This document shows positions 32,501-41,343 of a DNA stretch of 41,343 bases, piece by piece (positions within the stretch are counted from its first letter, which is position 1; each line of letters starts with the position of its first letter). The position numbers and the translations under genes were made by a program. The notes under the pieces are model-generated. The model ran no database searches and was not told the origin of the DNA. It worked only from the letters and a program-made list of their open reading frames with translations. Source of the DNA: Ectocarpus siliculosus. Its lineage: Eukaryota; Sar; Phaeophyceae; Ectocarpales; Ectocarpaceae. The stretch lies in the NCBI GenBank assembly GCA_000310025.1, contig FN649747.1, positions 255,397 to 296,739 of the forward strand, given 5' to 3'.

Positions 32501-35482
32501 GGGGCAGGTTGTCGTAGCGCGCTGAGAACGTCTTGACATGTTGCTTGAACTTGGGGATTCTCTGCTGTGTTCCCCGTCTTTGCTGGCAGGAAGGTAAGAC
32601 ATAACCAGATGCGTAGACTTGCGCCTCCGGCGGCCTGCGCAGCCGAGCACGACACCGCACGTGCTTTCTTTGGATGCACTCAAGTCACTTTGTTCGCTTC
32701 TCGTCGTGTTTTGTGGCTCTTGACAATGGTTGGAGCTTGGGGATACGAAGCAACGTTGTCGAAGTCGACGCTGGTGAACTGTGAAACCCTGAAGACATTT
32801 GGTATCCAGCATTTGCGGTACCCGAACATGTTTTTGCCTTTCAGTGTCCCGAATGTTGACAATATTTGTCTTGTCACCGCCAGTTCCTCCCCCTGGTTGC
32901 TGAGGGAATTGGTGCAGGCAATTGGTCTCTTGTGATGGAATTGTCAGCTTCGGTGCATGTATCGCCGGCTTTGCCCCTTTCCAAGCCCTTTCCCATTTCT
33001 CTGCAGGGATGCTACTTTGGTAGTGCAGGCCACCGCTTGGCCGCCTCCGATCGACCAACCTAATAGTAAATGAGGTCTGCACATCCGATGGTTGATGGTT
33101 GCGGTATGAACTGACGCTGTTTTCCCGTCCCCCTTCTCTTGTTACTCCCCCTCTTCCCTCGTTTCTCTTTCTCTTTGTCCCTCCCGTCACTGCTCGCTGA
33201 GAAGGCGATACCCCCGAAAGTCGGTGCTGGGGGCGGCGGTAATATTCTTGGGCGCGTGCGTGGCGATATATCTACCGATCTCTCGGCTGATCAACGCGAG
33301 GGCCACGTTGCACGACGATGCCAGGAGCCACGAGTACGACCCGGTGCACCTGCGGGGGGATAGCGGCGACTACGCCATCGTAGAAGGTAGGGGGGGGGGT
33401 AGGGGGGGGGGCAGCCTTCTTGATCGTGGGTTTGTGTTCCGGCTACGGGACTCCTCCTTCCCGTGCCCTGGATACGATGCGAGCGTACGTCGGGTTGTCT
33501 CATCGCTTGCCAATTCCTTGCTTCACGGAGGGATGTTTTTTTTTTTTTTTTGGCTGCGCGGTTTTCCCGTTGAGTCTTGGCGTTGTGTGTGTGCTCTACA
33601 GCGGTTTTCGCGCCCTTCTCGGAGCAGTCTGACCGCATCCTTTCTCGGTGCACACGTGCGGGCTAGTGCCGCCAATGCTTGGGTGCCTGAGTGGGCGGCG
33701 GTGGCGGTGGCAAGAAGTGAACCATCGTTTGGTGGATGGCGGGAGGGATTGGAGATGGACCGGAGACTGCGGGAACAGCGAGTTCGGTTGTTCTGTTGCG
33801 TGTTTAGCGTCGCAGTCCTTGCCTTCGATGTCCACGCGAAGGCAGAGGTCTGACTAGGTCTCGGGGCGACGAGGGGAATTTGGTTTGATACGGTACTAGG
33901 GAAGAGGGGGGATTGAGAACATGGTTTTCTAGAAAGCCCGGGCGAGTACGTGGACATGAAGGCTTTCGTCGATGGTCTTTTAGCGGAGACCGGATCGAAG
34001 CGCGCACTCCGTCCTGACCACCGCCGCCATGGTGCCTGGACTTTGTTCGGCCCGCTCTGAGACAAAGTTGCACGGGTCAACGACACGGAGGACAAACTAA
34101 ATAGGCTAATCCGCGCTCTGTCTTTGTCTTGTTTCTTATTTTGCAAGCAGGGTACAACACCATCCTGTACGTGCTGGCGTGCCTGCCGGCGGCCGTCTCC
34201 ACGGTGTACAAGCAGTACGCCCTGGAGCAGCACGGACGGCCGGTGGACGCGCACCAGCTGAGCCTCGGTGTGACCGCGTTCGAGGTGGTGTTCATCGCGC
34301 TAGCGGCGCCGGCGGCGTACCAGCTCCAGGTATGTAAATTGCGGAGCCCCCGTATGAGGTACATGCGTGCGACTGTTTGTTTGTTCGGGTTGGACGCCGC
34401 GCCCACACCTCAGGGTCGTTTTTGGTTGCGTCCACTTTTAAGGTTGTTTGGTCATGCTGTTGGCAGACTGGTCGACGTCAAACTGCCTTTTCTTCGGTAC
34501 GGCTCCGTCTTGCGGACCCAAGAATTTGCCGTACGTTATCCTTCCACCGCCGCCCCCACCCGCCCACCCACCCGCCCCGCCACACTGCTGTCCACTCTGA
34601 CGACAACCGCGTTTGTTTTTTTCCAGTTCTTGGGTAGACACGGAGACGGGAACACGCACGTTGGACAGGCGTTGAGAGACGGCTGGCGTTGTCTCGTGCT
34701 CATGAGGGATGTCGTCGACATCGACGGGTAAGGTTCGTGTTCTGTCGGCCTTGTCAGTTAAGCGTTTGCTTCTTCTGACAACCTTTTGTGCTCCTCCGCC
34801 TAGTACCCATGTCTATGCCACCCTCCGGTCGTCACAAAGACAAAGCGGCGTGGGCGGGAATGCGAAGGGTCTGCGCGACGTTGCGCTTCAGCAACCAACA
34901 CACCGTACGTCCTGTTTAGCGCGTTAGAAGCACGGCTGCCTCCCCGTGTGCACCGGTGGGAACGTGGCGTGCGCGTCCTCGACACGCTCGGTGCTGTTGT
35001 GCAGGGGGCCCCGGCTTGTATGTGTTCTGTCCACGCTATTCCCGAGCAGTCTTGGTCACCGTCCCCGCTTTTCTAGGCGTTTCGCGCCCCGAACCCGGCA
35101 CCTTTCCCCCGAAGTCTCTTGCGAAACTCGGCCGATCGTTCTTGCGGTGTGTTCTGTTGCGCCAGCTTTTACCCTCGTGTGCCGCTGACCTTGTCAGTGC
35201 CCGTTTTTTTTTTTTTTTATCTTGTTTTGTGTCTTGTCTTTTCTTTGTTCGTCGGATGTATTTGGCAATGCTTGCAGCTATCCCGTCGACGCGGAGTGCT
35301 GGGCAGGGCTGCCGCTGGTGTTTTCCTACGTCGTGGCTACTCTTCTGGTCAACACTCTGGTCCAGAAGGTCGTCGACCAGGCCGAGTGAGTTTTTTTTTT
35401 TTTTCCTATTAACGCGACTGGGTGGTGGTTCCTGTTGGAATTCGAACGCACCCATAGGCCGCCCATTTCTGACCCAGAGGGA

Positions 35483-35568
<86 letters not shown>

Positions 35569-36052
35569 AGGGAGAGAGAGAGAGATTGTGTGTGTGTTTC
35601 TTGAAGCGGAATCGACCGCGCGCTAGCCCGGCGGAGCAATAAAAAATGTATGCCAGTCTCGTAGGAATTAGCCTACAATACTTAATAACCTCGCGTGGAG
35701 GAGTGTGTGCCGTGTTCCTTGCTGAGATTGTCAGCGCTACTGCTGTACATTTCAAGTTATCGACGGGTCGAAACGAGTATCCTTCTACCTCGACTGTTGC
35801 CCTCTTGAGGGTGGGGCCCAGTTCCCGGAGTTTTAACCTCGGCGGAACACTGCTGCGCGGCTTTTAGCGCTGCTTCCGCCGTCGATGACAGCACCGCTTC
35901 TATGTTGCCGTTCGGGTGTGATAATCTTGTGTACTTTGTTGTATTTTTTCGTGCGTATTTCTTGTGCGATGCGCGTCGTTTTTCGCATGTCTCTCCCGGG
36001 TGAAGCCATGCCCTATTGCTGCTGCTGCTTTTGCTGCTGCTGCTCTTGCTGC

Positions 36053-36085
<33 letters not shown>

Positions 36086-37072
36086 GGCTATTGCTTGCCA
36101 CCGTTGATGATGTTGCTGTTGCTATTGTCGTTGCTGGGGTTTGTGCAGGGGTTGATTGTCTCCCGCTCGTGGTGCATCTAGTTGAGTCACGTTTGCAGTC
36201 CGCTTCTCCTCGGCCGACCATCTGCTGCTGCCGCCTCGACCTCTCTTTCTGCCGCGCAGGTCGGCGTCGGTGTACCACCGTGCCATGGCGTTTTCTGTGC
36301 CAACGGCCTTCGTAGCCCTGTGCTTCTACAACGAAGCCGTGAGTTTTCTACTAGTAGTTGTTTTTGCGCTTGTCGGAAGTGATTTTGCGGAAGCAAGGAG
36401 CAGTCGACGTTGTGGTGTAGCGCTGTGTGTGTGGCTGATGGGTTGGTGTGTCCGTCCGTCGCTCTGCCATTGTTGTTGTTGTTGTAACGGCCGTATTGTG
36501 TTCGATGGTTGTGTTGATTCATGACGTGGCATCTTCGTGCTGATGGTTGGATGCCTGTGTCGTTTGGTCGTTTTACCTCCTTGCAGTCCTTCCGAAAACA
36601 CCGAAGATATCTTGTTAAAATCGAAACGATATTTCAATAGTTGGAAGTCGTTGTTGTTTTGATAGTGGGGTGTTGTTGCATTCTGTTCCCTTTTTTTTGC
36701 GTTGATGTCGAAATGAAATGTTTCTCGTGCTTGGATGGTGGATGCTAGCCTCTTTGCTTCCACCTCCTCCTCCTTCTATCTCCTCCGTTTTGTTTCAATC
36801 GGTCTCTACCCAAGACTTTCGCTTCCTGTTGCTCAAGCACCCCCTGTCTGCTTCCCTCACTTGACCATGCTTCTCCACGTGCGCTCTGCTTTTCCGCCTG
36901 TCTTCTCGCCCCGCAGGAGTGGCTGCACGATAGCTTCAACGTGTTCACCGTGTCGGGCCTCATTGTGATCATGATCGGCCTCCGGCTGTACCACTCCGTG
37001 CCCGAGCCGGAGGACCCCCGGGATAGCTTCGATCCACCGTCACCCCCTGACGGCAAGCGCTACGGCGGCTGA
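29597..37072 (+). CDS. CRT-like transporter (chloroquine resistance transporter-like, DMT superfamily), 9 exons, 410 aa
   Basis: Exons: 29597-29665, 29913-30007, 31482-31742, 33202-33386, 34151-34329, 34627-34727, 35278-35385, 36260-36338, 36917-37072. All donors are GT, all phases match, total 1233 nt. I count ten hydrophobic helices, as in the CRT family (about 424 residues in Plasmodium): near residues 27-48, 57-76, 86-107, 112-133, 150-170, 206-226, 242-262, 305-327, 340-355 and 370-392. Family features include the ER.TFK segment at the end of helix 1, [14 protein letters not shown] in helix 4, [12 protein letters not shown] before helix 5, and a long loop between helices 7 and 8 with two cysteines, C285 (GWRCL) and C304 (AECWAG), where CRT proteins form disulfides. 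CRT-like proteins move drugs, peptides or thiols across vacuolar or plastid membranes. Exon 1 ([11 protein letters not shown]) has no transit peptide but has an acidic dileucine motif (E2-x3-L6-L7), which favours a vacuolar location. Exon 1 is inferred from phase and donor only. Confidence 0.88.
30283..30485 (-). mobile_element. SINE-like repeat, copy 3, with long (AAC)n-type tail
   Basis: Minus strand: GGCAGTTGGCTTGTGACCAC, GTACGGACATTAGAAGGTAC, TGAGCGGAGACCGGAACGG, TTTAATGTGAAGAC, then about 100 bp of AAC/AGC triplets. It lies in the second intron of the CRT-like gene, antisense to it. The triplet run at the 3' end fits a retroposon tail that later expanded as a microsatellite. Confidence 0.75.
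30862..30975. repeat. Tandem duplication, 57 bp x 2
   Basis: CATAAAGCACTTGTAGGA starts at 30862 and at 30919; both copies continue with CGGAAAC/TGGAAAC, a TATA-rich segment and CCCTTTCCTCTCTCC. It lies in an intron of the CRT-like gene. Confidence 0.9.
31181..31202. repeat. (CAC)n microsatellite
   Basis: About seven CAC triplets in an intron of the CRT-like gene, close to a GACCATTGACCTCGCA match (minus strand, about 31127-31147) that may be a fragment of the G-run repeat. Confidence 0.75.
35482..35585. repeat. Long (GA)n microsatellite
   Basis: Nearly pure GA dinucleotides for about 100 bp in the intron 35386-36259 of the CRT-like gene. The Glu/Arg open frames across it are artefacts. Confidence 0.93.
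35738..35747 (+). other. Dispersed 10-mer TACTGCTGTA, copy 9
   Basis: Exact match in an intron of the CRT-like gene, isolated from the cluster at 15-17.5 kb. Confidence 0.65.
36016..36090. repeat. (CTG)n / (TTG) microsatellite
   Basis: Imperfect CTG triplets with some TTG in the same intron as the GA tract. Confidence 0.88.
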
Positions 37073-37178
37073 ACGGAGTCTTCTGTAGGTATGCAGGCGG
37101 CTACCCTGGTCGTTTTTTTTCGTTCGTTTTTTTTTTAATTGGATTGCTTCAATCAGCGCCCACAGCTAACAGCAGCTT

Positions 37179-37256
37179 AGAAGCTCCAGTCCGTGGTCAG
37201 CTTGGAAGCTCCAATCCGTGGTCACACAGAAGCTCCAATCCGTGGTCACACAGAAG
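37179..37256. repeat. Short tandem repeat, three units of about 22-26 bp
   Basis: GAAGCTCCARTCCGTGGTCA occurs three times in succession about 110 bp after the CRT-like stop codon, in the probable 3' UTR. Confidence 0.9.
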
Positions 37257-39033
37257 GGTGCCTTTCTCTCCACCCCCTCCTCCTGCGATACTTGCCTTCG
37301 AATTTTATCGCGAGAAGGTTGGATTTACTTACCGGCTTGATCCTACGTCTAGACGTTTGTTGTTCTTTGCGTAATGTGGCTTGATCTGATCGATCTCCTT
37401 CGTTATTTTCCCTGGAAAAGGCTACATATAATTTCGAGCAAGAATCACTTTGAGTTTTGCATACTCCATGTGTGGCCTTTTCCTCCTGTGTTACCCCGCC
37501 TGGTGCGTCCAGAAAAGTGTTTCGAAAGGTGAAAAAAAGGCCGATGTCAAGAGTATCCATGGGATGTCATATTCGAAACAGATGGGTCGATTCCTTTGTG
37601 CCCCCGACTGAGCAACGGCCTGTGTTTTACGCCCCTGTGTCCACTGCCCCCCTCCAAGGACACAGCTGTGTGTGTCGACTCAGGTGGAAGGGGAAGAAAG
37701 CCGTGGTTCATGGCATAGCTGCTCGGGTCCGGGATGGATAGGGGTCGTTGGTTGAAGGTGACAACAAGGTGCCTTCGTGTGCCATTCGTGTTTTTCTATT
37801 TTTTACCATGGTTGATTTGCCAGTTGCGGCGCAAGAACGACAGGCTATAAGGCAATCTCTTTTTTGTGTGGTGTGTGTAGAGGGACGAAGGCGTTTTGCG
37901 TGTCTACGCCCACCTCGAGGAGTCGGGAAGTTTCAGAACTCTTTGCCGCGCGGAGCCGAACGGGATCTAAAGGCATTTTTTATGCCTCGAAAGGCGTATT
38001 TTGCCCGAAGTATTCGCGGCGTTGTGGGAGGGCTCTGGGTGATTCCCGTGACATGGCGGTCAGTTTAGTCCGGAAACCACGCACCCCGAAAGGCCCTTAG
38101 GGGTGGTGCACGTTTTGTGTCTGGACTTGGTTCGCTGGAGTGCAGCATCTTGCCGGTGTGTGTTGTGTAAGCAGCTCGCGCTTCTGTGCCTGATTGATGA
38201 CATCGATTTTTTTTTCTTTTTTTCGACGCCCTTGTCTTTTTTCTTTTTCTTTGTTTGGTGTTCCTGTTTTTTTTATTATTATTATTGTAGACCGACCGGC
38301 CTGTGCATATGGGTCGGAAATTGTTCATTTTCACACCATGGTTTCTTTTCGCTGCCCCCATGTTTTTTAAAGGGGGCCCAAGTGGGATTTCCCTGCTTCA
38401 AGGCTTGATTTGTTTGACTTTCCGGGGGGGGGGGGGGGTAGCCGGGGTGGAAGCAGCAGTAGACGGTGTGCGTGATTAACAAATATAATCAAACTAGTTT
38501 TTATACTGAGAGGTACAAAGCTTATGGCGAGTTTTTCGGTGGATGCCGGGGCTAGAATGGGGATTGGTTGTAGTGTTTTCGTGGTGTTCTTGTATTTTTC
38601 TCAGCCATTTCGTGTGTCATGTACAGTAGTTGGCTCTTTTTATTATTCTCTCGACTTTCTGGATGAACCACGCACCTCCCTTTTTTTTTGTCGTTCCTTG
38701 CTTCATCGTTTTTCTTGAAGAAAGTGAGCGTTTTTTTGTCCATAGCGCCAGGCTGTTTTTGCGCCATGCCGTTTTGTGTAGTGCTGTGTGGTACTGGTTG
38801 CGTGGAGGTGGCGATTTTTTTTTTTTTTTTGCGCCAACAAGCGGTGCCAAACAATTGCCAGCCGGACATGTTCTGTAGTGTTGCAGTTTTTTCAGGGCGG
38901 GGGAGGGAAGGGATGATTTAGCGTTTGAAAGCTTTCTTTGCATGTGGTATTGCAAATGACCCATATCACACTACCCACCATGTCTTTTGTATGTGTGGGT
39001 TTCTCTGACGCTGGTCCCGTGTTGTACATATTC

Positions 39034-39067
39034 GGTACGGTACGGTACGGTACGGTACGGTACGGTA
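39034..39067. repeat. (GGTAC)n pentanucleotide microsatellite
   Basis: Six and a half perfect GGTAC units. Each unit junction contains GTAC, so the tract is a string of short palindromes. Confidence 0.93.
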
Positions 39068-40429
39068 GTCTTAACGGAAAACACGGATGTATCTCTTCGT
39101 GTACCTGCAGGGCTTGGTTGCTCGATAATGCACGAGGTGTGTTTTTTTCCTTTGTTCTTCCGGTGAAAAATGGCGCTTTGGGTTGCGTTTGAGTCGAAAC
39201 ATAAAAAAAAAAAATCGGTCTCGTAAGAGGCTTGAGAAGGGTTTCGTTTTATCCGAATCGCAACAAGCCGCAGTTGGCGCAAAAACAGTTTTATCATCAC
39301 AGCAGCAGCAAAAATAGTTTAATGATTAGAATGAAGGAGAGGGCTTCGTTGCTCAGCGCTCGCTCCTCAGAGAAAGGCTTAAGGCTTCGCTGTAGTTGAA
39401 GTGCATAATGCCTGGTTTCTTGGAGCGGCGTGTCGTGTGCGGATGAACCATTGAAGGAGTGGATGCCGCAAATGTTGTGCATCCAACAGAGATGCGCGTA
39501 CGGGGTTCCGATAACAAGTACGTCAGGGAGAGCATACCCAGCCCACAACGTCGTGACACGCTTTGTTTAGGTGACGACGGGATGCTTTTGACGGCTCGTC
39601 CCCATCTGCAGACAAAGTGGCTTGAAGTTGCAATTGCTCTGTATTGTTTCCCGCGGGGTTTTTACGTAGCGCGTGAGAGGAGACATGGCATCTTGCGTGC
39701 GGGAGGTACCCGTCGGGGGTGCGGGTGCAACAAAAAAAGACATCCCTCAACATTGGAGAGCTTGTTGACTGTGTGGCGATGGCGATAACCTTGCCACCTG
39801 AGGTGTTGGCTGGTTCCTTTGCTGGTGTGATGTCGCGAGGAATGCAAAGAGGGACCCAGCGAACTCCGTTCGAGCTGGGGTGCCGTGGAGGTAGACGGGG
39901 CGGTGTCCCGTTGGTCGACATCGGTGCCGCCGAATTCCGATTGGCCGACGACAACCCTTGGCCGGTCGGTTTTTGTCGGACCGACGTCTGTTTCGTTAAA
40001 AAAAAAAACACTCCAGCCTCCGTCGTGGCCGGTTGCGGCGTGCGTTGTTGTTACTTTCGAAACGGCAAACAAATTTTTCTTTATTGTTCATAAAAATGGG
40101 GGCAGTTCTGGGGCAGTCCTGCCTCCTCAAATGATTCAGCGTTGATACAACAGTACTCCCAAGACTCCTTTTGACCCCTCCATAAACTTAATCCACTCGC
40201 GACACTCGACTATGGACAACATGCAGGGGGCTTTTTTCACTGCTCCTCTATGGAAACGTCTACACACTCCCCCCCACCGATCCGATCGTTCGAGCGAGCG
40301 AGTCTCTCCTCCTCCTCTCGCGCCTTCGACTTGCAACTCTGAACCTGACTAGACCACGGGGCCTGTTGTATACAATGTACCTAACCCTCGGGGCCATTTT
40401 GTTTCAGCGTACCTTTTTAGGGTAACTTA

Positions 40430-40527
40430 GCATGTGACCACGGGAATCGACCGCGTCAAGTGTTGGATCAGTACGGACATATGAAGGTACTGGGTAGAGA
40501 GAGATCGCAACGATTTTTAATGTGAAG

Positions 40528-40561
<34 letters not shown>

Positions 40562-40562
40562 C
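40430..40562 (+). mobile_element. SINE-like repeat, copy 4, with (AAC)n tail
   Basis: Contains CATGTGACCACGGGAATCG, CAGTACGGACATATGAAGGT, ACTGGGTAGAGAGAGATCG, TTTTTAATGTGAAGAC, then about eleven AAC triplets ending at 40562. It aligns with the minus strand of 30283-30485 and with 7465-7569. Confidence 0.75.
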
Positions 40563-40977
40563 TCTTATCCGCATGAGTAGTGAACGGTGGGCTACGGGCA
40601 CGAGCATGAATTATTTCTCGCTACGAGGAACGAGATGCTGCTTCGCCAGAAGGCACCTATCTTCCAAAAAGAGCACCACGCGCAGCGGTGCCTGTTTCGT
40701 TGACGGCTGACGCCACCTCCAACGCGCTTCACTCCTCGTGACATCAGCCTCATGCACCCCGACTTTTCTCTCTTGGCACACGCACACAGTAATAAGACAA
40801 ACACACGCACACACACCTGCAGAAACTTTCACCTAAAAAGAAAACTTGCCACCACGAACAAGTTCAACACTATTCTACTTTTTTAGACACACTTGAAAGT
40901 GACTTCCTCCGCCTGCCCGCGGGAATTGGGCATCCCATGAATTCCAACACCACAAGAGATGAACCGACGCACGACGA

Positions 40978-41073
40978 AGATGACAAAACAAACAGCAAGC
41001 ACTCCAAGGTTCGTTCGATCGACAAGCAACAAAGATGACAAAAAAAAAAAAAAACAGCAAGTACTCCAAGGCA
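40978..41073. repeat. Imperfect direct repeat, about 56 bp period
   Basis: GATGACAAA, an A-rich spacer, CAGCAAG and ACTCCAAGG recur in the same order in two adjacent copies; a third, weaker version with GTTCCAAGG lies near 41190. Confidence 0.75.
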
Positions 41074-41343
41074 CTATGGGGTGAATCGTCAAACAAACGC
41101 AGACAACCCCTCAAAAGAACTAAAAACAGCGTGCATTTCCCAAGAAAGACGAAGTGACAAGCAAATAAAGACGACGAGGAGGAGGCGTTCCAAGGTTCAA
41201 GGGTGGATGATCCACAAACAAAGACGGGGACGGCAGCAAGAAAGGTTACAAGTCACACGCACACAGGAACATGGGAGGGGACGACGCCCGGCCCATCAGT
41301 CGCGCCAGCAGCTGTACAGCAGAAACAGAGCACGGACAGCGGT

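Larger units (their letters stand above)
37073..40380. other. T/G-rich downstream region, no gene recognised
   Basis: After the CRT-like stop codon the plus strand stays T/G-rich for about 3 kb, with poly-T and poly-G tracts (for example a G run at 38423-38437). This resembles the sequence after the other plus-strand genes and probably includes a long 3' UTR. The strand bias flips near 40090, after a CTTTATTGTTCATAAAAA segment. The open frames present are not supported by any family feature or splice continuity. Confidence 0.45.
40381..41343. other. A/C-rich right end, possibly the 3' UTR of a minus-strand gene outside the window
   Basis: From about 40090 to the end the plus strand is A/C-rich, the mirror image of the T/G-rich 3' flank of the CRT-like gene. 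Apart from the SINE-like copy it holds a repeated GATGACAAA...CAGCAAG...ACTCCAAGG segment (about 40978-41013 and 41034-41073). A short plus-strand frame from ATG 41271 (MGGDDARPISRASSC) runs off the window; it could be the start of a gene, but nothing else supports it. Confidence 0.35.

Noticed and set aside
32381-33190. Minus-strand open frame of 269 residues
   Set aside because: Antisense to an intron of the CRT-like gene, low-complexity charged composition, no recognisable motif.
33523-34254. Minus-strand open frame of 243 residues
   Set aside because: It is the shadow of the CRT-like exon at 34151-34329 and adjoining intron.
35036-35755. Long frames on both strands with Arg/Glu or Ser/Leu repeats
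   Set aside because: Created by the GA microsatellite.
1-41343. CRISPR arrays, bacterial operons, rRNA or tRNA genes
   Set aside because: Spliceosomal introns show a eukaryotic nuclear sequence; no regularly spaced identical repeats with unique spacers and no RNA gene was seen, although tRNAs cannot be excluded by eye.

Overview
The window is nuclear DNA of a protist-type eukaryote with large, intron-rich genes (spliceosomal GT-AG introns of about 60 bp to 1.8 kb, plus two GC-AG introns), abundant triplet microsatellites and short dispersed repeats. Gene style and protein content suggest a stramenopile, most plausibly a brown alga of the Ectocarpus type. That placement is an inference from style; no marker in the window proves it.

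Layout. (1) 434-1482, plus strand: the last two exons of a gene that starts outside the window and encodes a very acidic protein with a Glu/Gln repeat. (2) 1483-4323: a convergent gap, T/G-rich on the plus strand and then A/C-rich, as if two long 3' UTRs meet. (3) Three minus-strand genes: an HNH-type protein of 224 residues (4324-6342, 3 exons), an unrecognised membrane-anchored protein of 287 residues (8396-10578, 4 exons), and a bL9 ribosomal protein, probably mitochondrial (13092 to about 16286, 4 exons). (4) 16287-17979: a divergent intergenic region. (5) Plus strand: COP9 signalosome subunit 2 (CSN2; 11 visible exons, 17980-26747; the exon with the start codon was not found). (6) Plus strand: a complete CRT-like (chloroquine resistance transporter-like) drug/metabolite transporter, 9 exons, 29597-37072, 410 residues, 10 predicted membrane helices. 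(7) 37073-41343: no gene recognised. The strand composition flips near 40.09 kb, suggesting the 3' UTR of a minus-strand gene beyond the right edge.

Exon models were built by hand from protein continuity, splice-site sequence and intron phase. In the HNH, membrane-protein, CSN2 and CRT-like models every junction keeps phase, which is the main support. The genes do not form a pathway: CSN2 acts in deneddylation of cullin ligases, bL9 in organellar translation, and the CRT-like protein in transport across a vacuolar or plastid membrane.

The most unusual content is non-coding: a 10-mer (TACTGCTGTA or its complement) present nine times, six of them within 2.5 kb over bL9 and the bL9/CSN2 interval; a short retroposon-like family ending in (AAC)n with four copies; a G-run repeat family with three clear copies; a pogo/Tigger-like MITE; and, inside CSN2, local duplications of splice sites (a threefold acceptor and a broken exon duplicate with repeated donors), two GC-AG introns and a pure (CTG)19 tract just after the stop codon.
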